Shown in pieces: positions 9,170 through 18,419 of a stretch of 64,000 nucleotides of DNA (position 1 is the stretch's first letter; every line of letters begins with the position of its first letter). Source of the stretch: Colwellia sp. 1_MG-2023 (GTDB lineage Bacteria; Pseudomonadota; Gammaproteobacteria; Enterobacterales; Alteromonadaceae); assembly GCF_030546755.1 (NCBI RefSeq), contig NZ_JAUOPE010000007.1:62001-126000 (forward strand), read 5' to 3'. The notes below the pieces were generated by a model, which was given only the letters and a program-made list of their open reading frames with translations, searched no databases and had not been told where the DNA came from. The position numbers and the translations under genes are program-made.

Positions 9170-10195
9170 TTATTTATCTGTTAAACCCAAGGCTAATTTA
9201 TTTTTAATTTTAATTGGCACTTGGCGTTCTACTTCTTTCATGGCTTCAAAAATAGCAGATTCGAATGCTAAAACACTCGCATTGCCATGACTCTTGATCA
9301 CAATACCGCGCAATCCTATCAGACTTGCACCATTATACTGGTCGGGGTTCAAGGGTTTAAACAGTTTTTTTAAAGTAGAAGCGAGTAACTTTCCTATAAA
9401 GCGCGCAAAGAAATGCTTAGAAAGTACATGTTTAAGTTTTTCATAGACGAGTTTTGCAACACCTTCACAAGTTTTTAAGGCGACATTACCAACAAAGCCA
9501 TCACAAACAATCACATCGGCTTTATTAGTAAAAATATCATTACCTTCAATAAACCCAACGTAGTTTATTGAAGTATTTGCATTAAGCTGACTTGCTGCCA
9601 TTTTAATGTGGTCACTACCTTTAATATCTTCTTCCCCCATATTCAACAAAGCAATTCGAGGTTTTTCTATGCCATCAACTTCTTCTGCCATTGCCGAGCC
9701 CATAACACCGAATTGATATAAGATTGTTGAATCACAAAAAACATTGGCCCCTAAATCAAGCATAAACACATGTTTATTATCTTCGTGAGTTGGCAATGAA
9801 GAAATTAAAGCAGGCCTTTCAACCCCTGGTAATGTTTTTAACACGTAATGGGCTGTCGCAAATAATGCTCCGGTATTACCGGCACTGACACATGCTTGAG
9901 CTTTGCCTTCTTTGACAAGATCTAATGCTTTTCGCATGGATGAATTTTTTTTGTTTCGAAGGGCTGAACTTGGCTTTTCATCCATAGAGACAACTTCTGA
10001 CGTTGCAAATATAGATAACTGAGGGTGAGTTAAAACTTTATGCGCTGACAACAACTCTTGAATAACTTTTTCATCACCACAAAGAATAAGATGTAATCTT
10101 TGCGATTTTTGAATTGCAAGAATTGCCGCGGGGATCGTTACAAGGGGGCCTTTATCGCCCCCCATAACATCTAACGCTATGGTTAGATCATTCAA
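9170..10195 (-). CDS. plsX: Phosphate acyltransferase PlsX
   Basis: PlsX makes acyl-phosphate from acyl-ACP for phospholipid synthesis. Family motifs are [13 protein letters not shown] at the N terminus, SAGNTGALF near residue 100 and [15 protein letters not shown] near 230. No ATG start exists. A TTG at 10193-10195 gives the usual short leader (MNDLTIALD) and has AGAAG about five bases upstream; another in-frame TTG at 10208-10210 would add five residues. The gene follows rpmF directly, the conserved yceD-rpmF-plsX order, and is followed by a 157-bp gap where fabH would normally be. Confidence 0.93.
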   Translation of the reverse strand: MNDLTIALDVMGGDKGPLVTIPAAILAIQKSQRLHLILCGDEKVIQELLSAHKVLTHPQLSIFATSEVVSMDEKPSSALRNKKNSSMRKALDLVKEGKAQACVSAGNTGALFATAHYVLKTLPGVERPALISSLPTHEDNKHVFMLDLGANVFCDSTILYQFGVMGSAMAEEVDGIEKPRIALLNMGEEDIKGSDHIKMAASQLNANTSINYVGFIEGNDIFTNKADVIVCDGFVGNVALKTCEGVAKLVYEKLKHVLSKHFFARFIGKLLASTLKKLFKPLNPDQYNGASLIGLRGIVIKSHGNASVLAFESAIFEAMKEVERQVPIKIKNKLALGLTDK

Positions 10196-10218
10196 AATAT
10201 CTTCTACCAAGTAAAAGC

Positions 10219-10389
10219 TTATTTAGCGATTACTTTAACACCTTTGTAGAAGCCATCAGCTGTAACGTGATGACGACGGTGTGTTTCACCAGATACTGGA
10301 TCAACTGATAAATTTTCTGCTGTTAAAGCATCGTGTGAACGGCGCATGCCACGTCTTGAACGAGACTTCTTGCTCTTTTGAACTGCCAT
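10219..10389 (-). CDS. rpmF: Ribosomal protein bL32
   Basis: A 56-codon frame encodes the small basic large-subunit protein bL32: it begins [19 protein letters not shown] and contains [12 protein letters not shown] near residue 31-42 and GFYKG near 46. The ATG at 10387-10389 is preceded by a strong TTAGGAGTTAGGAA. It lacks the four zinc-binding cysteines present in some L32 forms. It lies between yceD and plsX as in most gammaproteobacteria, linking ribosome and lipid synthesis. Confidence 0.97.
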   Translation of the reverse strand: MAVQKSKKSRSRRGMRRSHDALTAENLSVDPVSGETHRRHHVTADGFYKGVKVIAK

Positions 10390-10425
10390 TTCCTAACTCC
10401 TAAAATCATTGTGAACTCAAACGAG

Positions 10426-10938
10426 TTACTTAAGTTTTTTTAATACGTCAAATGGATTCGGCTTCTCATGCTCAACAGGCAATTGTCCCCAAACACTATC
10501 AGATGGTGACTGACAGTCTTTAAGTTCATGCCTAGGAATTAACGGAATTACGAGTAACAACTCTTCTTCCACTAAATCTCGCAAGTTAACTTCACCATTT
10601 TCATCTAATTCAATTGCGTCATAATATGACGGCAAATTTTCAGCGGCTTCTTCATCTTTTACTGGACTAAAAACAAAGTCTATTAAAAGTTTATGCTCAA
10701 ATGCCTCAGTACACCGCTGACATGTTAAAACAACCGATGCCGACCCCTTTGCTGATATAAATACCAAACCAAGTTCATCCACACCAAAATCTACTTTAAC
10801 ATGCACATGCTCACTACTGCTCTCACAAGCAGCAAGCAATCTGTTCATTCCCGAAGTTTCATATATCCCTTCACACTCCAGACTTCGCTGTGCGCTTCTA
10901 TAAGGGTCTATTGTGATCGGAAGCTTAAGATTCTGCAT
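10426..10938 (-). CDS. yceD: 23S rRNA accumulation protein YceD (DUF177)
   Basis: The 170-residue protein belongs to the YceD/DUF177 family, needed for normal 23S rRNA accumulation; its mechanism is not known. A CQRCTEAFEH motif near residue 78 and the acidic NGEVNLRDLVEEELLLVIPLIPRH block near 115-138 are family hallmarks. It is the promoter-proximal gene of yceD-rpmF-plsX and is divergent from yceF with a 123-bp gap that must hold both promoters. The ATG at 10936-10938 has only a weak ribosome binding site. Confidence 0.92.
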   Translation of the reverse strand: MQNLKLPITIDPYRSAQRSLECEGIYETSGMNRLLAACESSSEHVHVKVDFGVDELGLVFISAKGSASVVLTCQRCTEAFEHKLLIDFVFSPVKDEEAAENLPSYYDAIELDENGEVNLRDLVEEELLLVIPLIPRHELKDCQSPSDSVWGQLPVEHEKPNPFDVLKKLK

Positions 10939-11061
10939 AAGGCGCGCATAATAAAGCCGTTAAGGCCTGCTGTCAAAAGAAAAATAACTAAATTTGTTTA
11001 AATTTTCAATATAGCCCTCATATTAGCAGAAACTGATTAATTTTTGTGTGATATTTACGAA

Positions 11062-11664
11062 ATGAATACTAAATCTATTATTTTGGCCTCAACCTCTCCT
11101 TTTAGAAAAAGTTTACTAGAGAAACTTAATATTAACTTTACCTGTGGCAAACCCGAAACCGATGAAACGCCTAAGTTAAACGAATCACCACAAGCACTTG
11201 TTGAGCGATTAGCCATAGAAAAAGCAGCAGCAGTGGCAAAAAAATCTCCAGAAAGCTTGGTCATTGGCTCTGATCAAGTCGCTGTTTGTGATAATGAAAT
11301 ACTAGGTAAACCACACACTTTTGATAATGCTGTCAATCAATTAACTAAATTCAGTGGGAAAACGGTGACTTTCTATACTGGACTGTGTGTATTTAACAGC
11401 CAAGATAATACAGTGAAATCATTGGTGGAACCATTTCATGTGCATTTTAATACCTTAAGTCAACAAGAAATAAAAGATTATATTAACGCAGAGCAACCGC
11501 TTAATTGTGCAGGAAGTTTTAAAAGTGAAGGTTTAGGGATCTGTTTATTCCATAAATTAGAAGGAGATGATCCAAATACCCTAATAGGTCTTCCTTTAAT
11601 AAAACTGGTTCAATTATTAAAAGAATTTAATTTTAATGTCTTAGCTAATCAAATAAAAAAGTAA
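11062..11664 (+). CDS. yceF: Maf-like nucleotide pyrophosphatase YceF (7-methyl-GTP pyrophosphatase)
   Basis: The Maf fold enzyme hydrolyses modified nucleoside triphosphates; the YceF branch prefers m7GTP. The sequence follows E. coli YceF closely: ILASTSPFRKSLLEKL at the N terminus, IGSDQVA near residue 68, GKPHTFDNA near 80, FYTGLCVFNS near 103 and CAGSFKSEGLGICLF near 149. From the ATG at 11062 it has 200 residues. An in-frame TTG at 11044 would add six unconserved residues. It is transcribed alone, divergent from yceD. Confidence 0.92.
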   Translation: MNTKSIILASTSPFRKSLLEKLNINFTCGKPETDETPKLNESPQALVERLAIEKAAAVAKKSPESLVIGSDQVAVCDNEILGKPHTFDNAVNQLTKFSGKTVTFYTGLCVFNSQDNTVKSLVEPFHVHFNTLSQQEIKDYINAEQPLNCAGSFKSEGLGICLFHKLEGDDPNTLIGLPLIKLVQLLKEFNFNVLANQIKK

Positions 11665-11737
11665 ATTCGATAAAAGGGATTATCACGTGGGTATTTTCAC
11701 GTAGGTAAGATCAAGAAAATGCTAATACTTGATTTAA

Positions 11738-11771
11738 TTAACGGCCGATTAGTTTACTTTTCGGCCGTTAA
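11738..11771. terminator. Shared terminator between yceF and pyrF
   Basis: TTAACGGCCGA (11738-11748) pairs with TCGGCCGTTAA (11761-11771), an 11-bp GC-rich core stem with a 12-nt loop. It sits between two convergent genes and can serve both, although the tails (CTTATTTTC on plus, TTAAATCAAG on minus) are only moderately U-rich. Confidence 0.6.
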
Positions 11772-11806
11772 CTTATTTTCATTTCACTATCGAAAATAAT
11801 GAAAAA

Positions 11807-12502
11807 TTATTGGATGGATAGATTAATGTCTTGTAATACTTTTTGCGGCTCTAACGCTTGAGTAATAGGACGACCTATCACTAAGTAATCCACGCCTACA
11901 TCAATAGCTTTTTCAGGCGTCATAATACGTTTTTGGTCATCGACACTAGCGCCTGCAGGACGAATGCCTGGCGTTATTAACTTAAAATCTTTACCTAGTG
12001 TATCTTTAAGTGTTTCAGCTTCTTGTGCCGAACATACAACACCATCAAGACCAGCGAGTTTGGTTAAGTTAGCTAAATGCTGGACTTGCTCGGCAGGTGA
12101 TTTTGTAATGCCTAAGCCAATTAAATCTTCTTCGCTCATACTGGTTAAAACAGTAACGGCTATTAATAACGGAGCTTTGTCACCATATGGCACTAATGCC
12201 TCTTTGGCTTTTGTCATCATTTCCATACCGCCTGAGGCATGAACATTGACCATCCAAACGCCTAACTCAGCAGCTGCTGTTACGGCTTTAGCAACCGTAT
12301 TAGGAATATCATGAAATTTTAGATCAAGAAAAACATCAAAGCCTCTATCGACTAATGCTTTTACAAAGTCAGGACCAAAATAAGTGAACATTTCTTTGCC
12401 CACTTTTAATCGACAATCATTGGGTTGAATTTTATCAACAAAAGCAAATGCATCAGCTTGATTATCAAAATCTAATGCGACTACTACTTTTGGATCATTC
12501 AT
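11807..12502 (-). CDS. pyrF: Orotidine 5'-phosphate decarboxylase
   Basis: This 231-residue TIM-barrel enzyme converts OMP to UMP, the last step of pyrimidine synthesis. Seen: [10 protein letters not shown] at the N terminus, the catalytic [11 protein letters not shown] (Asp-Lys-Asp) near residue 60-70, VNVHASGG near 87, [10 protein letters not shown] near 178 and VIGRPIT near 213 for phosphate binding. Length is normal. It follows lapB in the conserved ihfB-lapA-lapB-pyrF order, but an ERIC-like palindrome lies in between. Confidence 0.97.
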   Translation of the reverse strand: MNDPKVVVALDFDNQADAFAFVDKIQPNDCRLKVGKEMFTYFGPDFVKALVDRGFDVFLDLKFHDIPNTVAKAVTAAAELGVWMVNVHASGGMEMMTKAKEALVPYGDKAPLLIAVTVLTSMSEEDLIGLGITKSPAEQVQHLANLTKLAGLDGVVCSAQEAETLKDTLGKDFKLITPGIRPAGASVDDQKRIMTPEKAIDVGVDYLVIGRPITQALEPQKVLQDINLSIQ

Positions 12503-12571
12503 ACTGTTTCCTTAATTTTTAAAACTAATTATTTATTTCTATTTTAAACGCAGTAACACTTAAACCAAGTT

Positions 12572-12693
12572 AATAATAGTTAGATTCGACGGAATTTTCT
12601 TTAAGATTGAGGAGATAGCACGGAGCTGACGATAGTCAGTGAGTACTTTCGACAATAATTTTGAAGAAAATAACTAAGAAGCTAACTATTATT
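12572..12693. repeat. ERIC-like imperfect palindromic element, 122 bp
   Basis: The ends are a perfect 12-bp inverted repeat, AATAATAGTTAG (12572-12583) and CTAACTATTATT (12682-12693). The centre is CTGACGATAGTCAG (12626-12639), and the two symmetry axes coincide at 12632/12633. Partial complementarity extends between (TTTTCTT with AAGAAAA). The core GGAGCTGACGATAGTCAGTG resembles, from memory, the ERIC core of enterobacteria and vibrios, and the length is close to the 127-bp ERIC. It lies between lapB and pyrF, and the right end supplies the lapB stop codon. Confidence 0.6.
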
Positions 12694-13858
12694 CCCCTTC
12701 TAGGCCTCGCACAGGTTTTAATTGTTCCCAATCATGACATGATGGGCACGACCAATAATGAGTGCTGCTACTAAATCCACAATTACAACAACTATATCGT
12801 TGTTTGACACTAAGATACGATGATATTAATTCTTTGATCATATCTAAGTTTTCATTTTCTTGCGGTGAGCTTTGTTCGTTCATCTGCATTTTAATAAAAT
12901 GTTTAAAGCCTTTAATCGTCGGACGTCTTTTTAACGCAGATAACATATAGTCTTGAGCTTTTTTCAAACCATGCTTATTTTCAACAAACGATAAATATTT
13001 TATTAACGCACTACTACCACCGGTTTCATCATAGACTTTTTTAATAAATTGATAGAACTCATCTTCGGCATCAAGTTGATGATAACAACCTTGCATTTGT
13101 TCGATAACATCGGGAAAGAAGTCTTTATCTTGCGTATAAATATCTTTATAACACTGACAAGCTTCATTGAATTGTTGATGATTCTCATAAATTTTTGCCA
13201 TTAACCAATTGGCTCGACAAGAGTTTGGATCGTATTTAAGTGCGTTTTCTAATAACTCTAACACTTCTATAAATTCATCTTTTTCTAAGGCTATGGTCGC
13301 AAGCTCACAATAAAAATTAGCTAACGTATGCAGGAGTTTTTTATCGTTAGATTTAGCTATCGCTTTATTAAGTTGTAAACCATGTTGCCAATCTTTGGTC
13401 GATTGATAAATTTGTAATAAATAACTTAACGACTTTAAGTTGAAATCTTTTGATTTTAGCAATTTATGAAACATAGATTCAGCGCGGTCGTACAAGCCAG
13501 CACTCAGAAAATCTTTGCCTAATTCAAAAGCGGCTTGTTGCTTAGCTTTACTGGGAAGATGCTTTTGTCTGACAAGGTGCTCATGCACTTTCAGTGCCCG
13601 GTCTAACTCACCGCGTTTACGAAATAAATTAGCCATCGCAAAATGAGCTTCAACGGTATCATCTTCAACCTTGAGCGTTTCTAATAAAAACTCAATAGCT
13701 TTGTCTTGTTGATTTGATAACAGGTAGTTTAAACCAGTGGAATACTTAATGGATAAATCTTGTTTAGCTGAGTGATCATTTTGTTTAACACTGTTTCTTC
13801 CCATAAACCAGCCATAGCCCATCGCTACCGGTAATAAAAGAAAAAGTAGTTCTAACAT
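12689..13858 (-). CDS. lapB: Lipopolysaccharide assembly protein B
   Basis: LapB (YciM) is an inner-membrane TPR protein that controls LPS level by directing LpxC to FtsH. The 389-residue sequence has an N-terminal membrane helix (about residues 2-18), then about eight or nine TPR repeats, and a C-terminal rubredoxin-like zinc module with CCNCGF near 357 and CPSCHDW near 371. That architecture is diagnostic. It follows lapA by nine bases. The stop codon lies within the right end of an ERIC-like repeat, so the last residues may have been altered by its insertion. Confidence 0.94.
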   Translation of the reverse strand: MLELLFLLLPVAMGYGWFMGRNSVKQNDHSAKQDLSIKYSTGLNYLLSNQQDKAIEFLLETLKVEDDTVEAHFAMANLFRKRGELDRALKVHEHLVRQKHLPSKAKQQAAFELGKDFLSAGLYDRAESMFHKLLKSKDFNLKSLSYLLQIYQSTKDWQHGLQLNKAIAKSNDKKLLHTLANFYCELATIALEKDEFIEVLELLENALKYDPNSCRANWLMAKIYENHQQFNEACQCYKDIYTQDKDFFPDVIEQMQGCYHQLDAEDEFYQFIKKVYDETGGSSALIKYLSFVENKHGLKKAQDYMLSALKRRPTIKGFKHFIKMQMNEQSSPQENENLDMIKELISSYLSVKQRYSCCNCGFSSSTHYWSCPSCHDWEQLKPVRGLEGE

Positions 13859-13867
13859 TGGCGTGAT

Positions 13868-14104
13868 TTAACCTTTATTGCTAATTGATTTTGGCTTTAC
13901 CATTCGAACAAATTTCCACAAAAGTGAGAAAAATATACCAAGGAAAAAACCAATAGTAGTAAACAAACTCACTGCCGTTGCTACTGATATCTCTGTTCGA
14001 GCAATTAAATAATTTAAGGTGAACATTTGGTTATTTTGACTGCCAAAAATGAATGCAATGATAAGTAAGGCAACCAAAATAATTAAAGTAAGATATATTT
14101 TCAA
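13868..14104 (-). CDS. lapA: LapA family inner-membrane protein (DUF1049)
   Basis: The 78-residue protein has two hydrophobic helices (about residues 3-20 and 42-63) and the family motif GSQNNQMFTLNYL between them. LapA works with LapB in LPS assembly control. It starts at a TTG (14102-14104) with AAAGG nine bases upstream; no ATG is available near. It forms a pair with lapB and lies after ihfB, separated from it by a strong terminator, so it probably has its own promoter in the short gap or relies on readthrough. Confidence 0.88.
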   Translation of the reverse strand: MKIYLTLIILVALLIIAFIFGSQNNQMFTLNYLIARTEISVATAVSLFTTIGFFLGIFFSLLWKFVRMVKPKSISNKG

Positions 14105-14135
14105 AACTTAAGCCTTTTATCTTTATGAGCTAAAC

Positions 14136-14161
14136 AAAAAAAAGGCATGCTAAAGCATGCC
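14136..14161 (-). terminator. Terminator of ihfB
   Basis: GGCATGC (14144-14150) pairs with GCATGCC (14155-14161) around TAAA, and on the minus strand the stem is followed by eight T residues. It lies 19 bases after the ihfB stop codon. Confidence 0.8.
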
Positions 14162-14180
14162 GTTTTCATTTAATTTTTGA

Positions 14181-14468
14181 TTACGTAATGGAAAGATTTA
14201 CTCTTTCACGTAATTCTTTGCCGGGTTTAAAGTGTGGAACATATTTTCCAGCGAGATCTACTGATTCGCCAGTTTTAGGATTCCTACCAACGCGTGGTGC
14301 ACGATAATGTAAAGAGAAGCTACCAAAGCCTCTGATTTCAATGCGCTCACCTTTAGATAAGGTTTGTGCCATCATTTCAAGAATTTCTTTAATTGCTTGT
14401 TCTACATCTTTTGCAGATAAATGATTAAGTTTATCCGCTAATCTTTCAATGAGTTCTGATTTGGTCAT
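14181..14468 (-). CDS. ihfB: Integration host factor subunit beta
   Basis: IHF beta pairs with IHF alpha to bend DNA sharply at specific sites in replication, recombination and sigma-54 transcription. From the ATG at 14466-14468 the protein has 95 residues, as in E. coli, starting [10 protein letters not shown]. The DNA-binding arm [10 protein letters not shown] and the [20 protein letters not shown] segment are clear. An upstream in-frame ATG at 14486 would add six residues (MTLGGR) not found in the family, and GGGGGG lies just before the chosen start. It follows rpsA as in most gammaproteobacteria. Confidence 0.96.
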   Translation of the reverse strand: MTKSELIERLADKLNHLSAKDVEQAIKEILEMMAQTLSKGERIEIRGFGSFSLHYRAPRVGRNPKTGESVDLAGKYVPHFKPGKELRERVNLSIT

Positions 14469-14515
14469 TCGACCCCCCAGTGTCATATAGCATCACGCCA
14501 ATGGAAATTAAAATA

Positions 14516-14541
14516 GAGAAAAGCTATTAAAAGCTTTTCTC
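14516..14541 (-). terminator. Terminator of rpsA
   Basis: GAGAAAAGCT (14516-14525) pairs with AGCTTTTCTC (14532-14541) with a 6-nt loop; on the minus strand TATTTTAATTT follows. It lies 15 bases after the rpsA stop and before ihfB. Confidence 0.65.
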
Positions 14542-14556
14542 AGTCCCAGCTAAAAA

Positions 14557-16218
14557 TTAATTTTTAGCGTTTTTAAACGCTGCAGCCATAGCACTTAAAC
14601 CAGTATCTTCTTCTTGGTTTAAGCTATCCATTGCTTCACGCTCATCTGCTTGATCTTTCGCTTTGATTGATAAGCTAATAGTGCGGTTCTTACGATCAAC
14701 ACCCATAAACTTAGTTTCAACGCTATCACCTACAGATAATTCAGTGCTTGCATCTTCGATACGGTCACGAGAGATATCAGAAACACGTAAGTAACCTTCA
14801 ACGCCTTCTACTAATTCAATCTTAGCACCTTTAGCGTCTACTTCAACTACCTTACCTGTAACAATAGCACCTTTTTTATTATCTGCAAGGTATTGATTAA
14901 ACGGATCATCTTCAGTTTGTTTAACACCTAACGAAATACGCTCACGCTCTGGGTCAACTTGAAGTACCACTGCAGAGATTTCATCACCTTTCTTATATTC
15001 ACGAACAGCTTCTTCGCCGCCAGCCCATGAAATGTCAGATAAGTGAACAAGACCATCAATGCCACCGTCAAGACCAATGAAGATACCAAAGTCAGTAATT
15101 GACTTGATCTTACCTGATACTTTATCACCTTTGTTGAAGTTTTTAGCAAACTCTTCCCAAGGGTTCGGGATACATTGTTTAAGACCAAGAGAAATACGAC
15201 GACGTTCTTCGTCAATTTCTAATACCATTACTTCAACCGTATCACCTAAGTTTACAACTTTAGATGGGTGGATGTTTTTGTTAGTCCAATCCATTTCAGA
15301 AACGTGAACTAAGCCTTCAACGCCTTCTTGGATTTCAACAAAACAACCGTAATCAGTTAAGTTAGTTACGCGACCAGAAAGTTTAGCACCTTCAGGGTAA
15401 CGCTTAGCAATTGCTACCCATGGATCTTCGCCTAACTGCTTCATACCTAGAGATACACGAGTACGCTCACGGTCAAATTTCAATACTTTAACTTGGATTT
15501 CATCGCCAACATTTACGATTTCACTTGGGTGCTTAACACGCTTCCAAGCCATATCTGTAATGTGTAATAGACCGTCAATACCGCCTAAATCAACAAACGC
15601 ACCGTAATCAGTTAAGTTCTTAACGATACCTTTAACTTCGATACCTTCAGCTAACGATTCTAATAATGCGTCACGTTCTACGCTGCTTTCTGATTCGATA
15701 ACCGCGCGACGAGAAACAACCACGTTATTACGCTTTTGATCAAGCTTAATAACTTTGAATTCTAAATCTTTACCTTCAAGGTGAGCTGTGTCACGTACTG
15801 GACGTACATCAACTAATGAACCCGGTAAGAAAGCACGAATGTTGCTAACTTCAACCGTGAAACCACCTTTAACTTTACCGTTGATAACACCGATAACAGT
15901 TTCTTTTTCTTCGTATGCTTTTTCAAGCACTTGCCAAGCTTCGTGACGTTTTGCTTTTTCACGAGAAAGAATTGTCTCACCGAAACCATCATCAGTTGCA
16001 TCTAATGCAACATCAATTTCGTCACCAACATTAATTTCTACTTCGCCAGCAGTGTTTTTAAACTGATCGATAGAGATTACAGATTCAGATTTTAAGCCGG
16101 CGTCAACTAAAACGTTGTCTTTGTTGATGGCTACCACAGTTCCTTTGATAATTGAACCAGGGCGTGTTTCGATTTCTTTTAAACTTTCTTCAAAAAGTTG
16201 TGCAAAATTTTCAGTCAT
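14557..16218 (-). CDS. rpsA: Ribosomal protein bS1
   Basis: S1 binds mRNA and helps the 30S subunit start on structured or weak leaders. From the ATG at 16216-16218 it has 553 residues beginning [13 protein letters not shown], with six S1 domains; the repeats [15 protein letters not shown], [10 protein letters not shown] and [21 protein letters not shown] are plain. A frame open to 16245 would add nine residues with no family match. It lies between cmk and ihfB, the conserved order. The leader contains GGA motifs in possible hairpins, so S1 autoregulation is likely. Confidence 0.97.
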   Translation of the reverse strand: MTENFAQLFEESLKEIETRPGSIIKGTVVAINKDNVLVDAGLKSESVISIDQFKNTAGEVEINVGDEIDVALDATDDGFGETILSREKAKRHEAWQVLEKAYEEKETVIGVINGKVKGGFTVEVSNIRAFLPGSLVDVRPVRDTAHLEGKDLEFKVIKLDQKRNNVVVSRRAVIESESSVERDALLESLAEGIEVKGIVKNLTDYGAFVDLGGIDGLLHITDMAWKRVKHPSEIVNVGDEIQVKVLKFDRERTRVSLGMKQLGEDPWVAIAKRYPEGAKLSGRVTNLTDYGCFVEIQEGVEGLVHVSEMDWTNKNIHPSKVVNLGDTVEVMVLEIDEERRRISLGLKQCIPNPWEEFAKNFNKGDKVSGKIKSITDFGIFIGLDGGIDGLVHLSDISWAGGEEAVREYKKGDEISAVVLQVDPERERISLGVKQTEDDPFNQYLADNKKGAIVTGKVVEVDAKGAKIELVEGVEGYLRVSDISRDRIEDASTELSVGDSVETKFMGVDRKNRTISLSIKAKDQADEREAMDSLNQEEDTGLSAMAAAFKNAKN

Positions 16219-16327
16219 AATGTCTCTAGAGCGTAAATTGCTCAATATTTTTTAAATCCAATCAACTTACATGTTTCATGGGGTTGTTAATAAGACCTAA
16301 TGCATCCTTACCTTAGGTAGTTTTACC
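16219..16327 (-). promoter_or_regulatory. rpsA leader, possible S1 autoregulatory region
   Basis: Between cmk and rpsA the minus-strand RNA can form ACCTAA-TTAGGT around a loop that contains AAGGATG, and carries a second GGA (TTGGATTT) nearer the start. Gammaproteobacterial rpsA leaders use GGA-containing hairpins for S1 autorepression. This is inferred from position and GGA motifs only. Confidence 0.3.
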
Positions 16328-16363
16328 AATGCTCACTATTAAGAAAATGCTCACTATTAAGAA
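16328..16363. repeat. Perfect 18-bp tandem duplication across the cmk stop
   Basis: AATGCTCACTATTAAGAA occurs twice head to tail (16328-16345 and 16346-16363). On the minus strand each copy contains TAATAGTGA, three consecutive in-frame stop codons; the right copy provides the cmk stop (16357-16359). Confidence 0.85.
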
Positions 16364-17052
16364 TTGGTAGTTTTTGTTAATTTTTCATTCGTAAATGAAA
16401 GGATTTTACTGACCACTTCATCTATAGAAAGTTCAGTAGAATCAATAATTAACGCACCTTCTGCCGGGACCAACGGAGCAACCTTACGGTTCTCATCTCG
16501 CTCATCTCGTTGACGTATGTCATCCAAAAGGCGCCCGATTTTAACATCAAAGCCTTTAGCTTTCAACTGATTAAAACGACGCTCTGCACGCTCTTCTGCA
16601 CTAGCGGTTAAAAATACTTTTACAGGGGCATCAATAAAAACAACTGTGCCCATGTCTCGGCCATCAGCGACTAGCCCTGGTGACACTTTAAATGCTCTTT
16701 GGCGACGAAGTAATGCTTCTCTTACTCTCGGGAAAGCCGCAACTTTTGACGCAATAGCGCCAATTTCTTCAGTTCGAATACTGTTAGTTACGTTTTCGCC
16801 TTCAAGTATAACTTTACTTTCGCCTTCTTTAGATATTTCAAATTGAACATCCAAATGAGCAGCAATAGGAATTAATGGCTCTTCCTCATCAATAGTAAGA
16901 TGATGATATTGTGTAGCAACAGCTAATACACGATAGATAGCGCCGCTATCTAGTAAATGCCAACCTAACTGCTCTGCAACCAAACGAGCAGCTGTTCCTT
17001 TGCCAGCACCACTTGGTCCATCAATAGTGATTACAGGTACATTTTCCTGCAT
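16357..17052 (-). CDS. cmk: Cytidylate kinase
   Basis: The 231-residue kinase converts CMP and dCMP to diphosphates. The P-loop [13 protein letters not shown] is near residue 9-21; [15 protein letters not shown] near 127 and the [13 protein letters not shown] segment near 182 bind nucleotide and form the lid. The ATG at 17050-17052 follows a GGAGAAAAA site. It lies between aroA and rpsA. It ends with TAA, then TAG and TGA in frame, inside a tandem duplication that leaves the protein length normal. Confidence 0.96.
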   Translation of the reverse strand: MQENVPVITIDGPSGAGKGTAARLVAEQLGWHLLDSGAIYRVLAVATQYHHLTIDEEEPLIPIAAHLDVQFEISKEGESKVILEGENVTNSIRTEEIGAIASKVAAFPRVREALLRRQRAFKVSPGLVADGRDMGTVVFIDAPVKVFLTASAEERAERRFNQLKAKGFDVKIGRLLDDIRQRDERDENRKVAPLVPAEGALIIDSTELSIDEVVSKILSFTNEKLTKTTNS

Positions 17053-17137
17053 GCATTTTTCTCCTAAAGTCGAAAATCGGCAGCATTATACGGGATTTAA
17101 AAGACAAAATCGCCTATAAAATTATCCTGTTACAAGT

Positions 17138-18418
17138 TTAACAAGAGACTTGTGCTAATTTATCAAAATAATCTGGGAAGGTTTTCGCAGTACATTTAGG
17201 GTCATTGATAGTGACGGGCGTATCACTTAACGCTACTAATGAAAAGCACATTGCGACGCGATGATCATTATACGTATCAATTTCTGCATGCTGTAACTTT
17301 TCAGGTGGAGTAATTGTTATAAAGTCTTCGCCTTCGATCACATCTGCACCAACTTTTCTTAACTCTGTTGCCATAGCAAACAAGCGATCGGTTTCTTTAA
17401 CCCGCCAATTATAAATATTACTTATTGTTGTAGTACCTTTGGCAAATAGCGCGGTAGTTGCAATGGTCATTGCGGCATCTGGAATATGGTTCATGTCCAT
17501 ATCAACACTAACAAGTGGCTTGCCTTTAACGGTAATCGACTCATCTTGCCAAATCACTTCAGCGCCCATTTTTTCAAGGACATCTGCAAAATGTTTATCT
17601 CCTTGGACACTTAATTTACCCACGCCATGTACTGTCACTTCGCCGCCTTTTATAGCGCCCGCGGCTAAAAAGTACGATGCAGAAGAAGCATCACCCTCGA
17701 CCATATATTTATCAACGGCTTGATAAATTTGATTACCTTTAACGGTAAACGATTGATAATTGTTATTTTGCACTTCAACACCAAAACGACTCATGATATT
17801 TAAGGTGATATCTATATAAGGCTTTGAAACTAAGTCACCTTCAATATTAATTTGTGTGTCTGTTGTTAATAATGGAGTGATCATTAATATTGCGGTTAAA
17901 AATTGGCTAGAGATAGAGCCATCAATACTAACCTCGCTTCCCGTTAATGCTTTACCGTTAATTTTTACCGGCGGATAGTCAGGATTTTCTAAATAATCAA
18001 TATCTGCATTAAGTTGTGCCAAAGCATTAATTAGATGACCAATTGGTCTTTCTTTCATTCTAGGCTCGCCAGTGAGAATAAATTCTCCTTGACTGGCGGC
18101 CAATGCTGCGCATAAAGGACGCATGGCTGTACCAGCATTACCTAAATATAGTTCTACAGGTGATTCAACCTTGAAAAATCCGCCATTACCCTTAACCGTA
18201 CATTCAGTACCACATTCACTGAGGGAATAATTGATATTTAATATTGTTAAGGCGTCCAACATATGATTGATGTCGTCACTGACTAAAAGGTTGGTAATCT
18301 TTGTTTCGCCCTTCGCCAGCGCTGCTATTAACAATGCACGATTCGACAAACTTTTAGAACCGGGTAAAAAGATTTCGCCATTAATTTTATTGATTGGGTT
18401 TAGTGTTAACTGTTCCAT
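17138..18418 (-). CDS. aroA: 3-phosphoshikimate 1-carboxyvinyltransferase (EPSP synthase)
   Basis: This 426-residue shikimate pathway enzyme joins shikimate 3-phosphate and PEP. The class I pattern is present: [17 protein letters not shown] near residue 19, [13 protein letters not shown] near 90-102, the [12 protein letters not shown] substrate loop near 340 and [10 protein letters not shown] near 380. The TIGR-type motif with GTAMRP indicates the common glyphosate-sensitive class. Its ATG is one base after the serC stop, so serC-aroA is translationally coupled as in E. coli. Confidence 0.97.
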   Translation of the reverse strand: MEQLTLNPINKINGEIFLPGSKSLSNRALLIAALAKGETKITNLLVSDDINHMLDALTILNINYSLSECGTECTVKGNGGFFKVESPVELYLGNAGTAMRPLCAALAASQGEFILTGEPRMKERPIGHLINALAQLNADIDYLENPDYPPVKINGKALTGSEVSIDGSISSQFLTAILMITPLLTTDTQINIEGDLVSKPYIDITLNIMSRFGVEVQNNNYQSFTVKGNQIYQAVDKYMVEGDASSASYFLAAGAIKGGEVTVHGVGKLSVQGDKHFADVLEKMGAEVIWQDESITVKGKPLVSVDMDMNHIPDAAMTIATTALFAKGTTTISNIYNWRVKETDRLFAMATELRKVGADVIEGEDFITITPPEKLQHAEIDTYNDHRVAMCFSLVALSDTPVTINDPKCTAKTFPDYFDKLAQVSC

Positions 18419-18419
18419 A

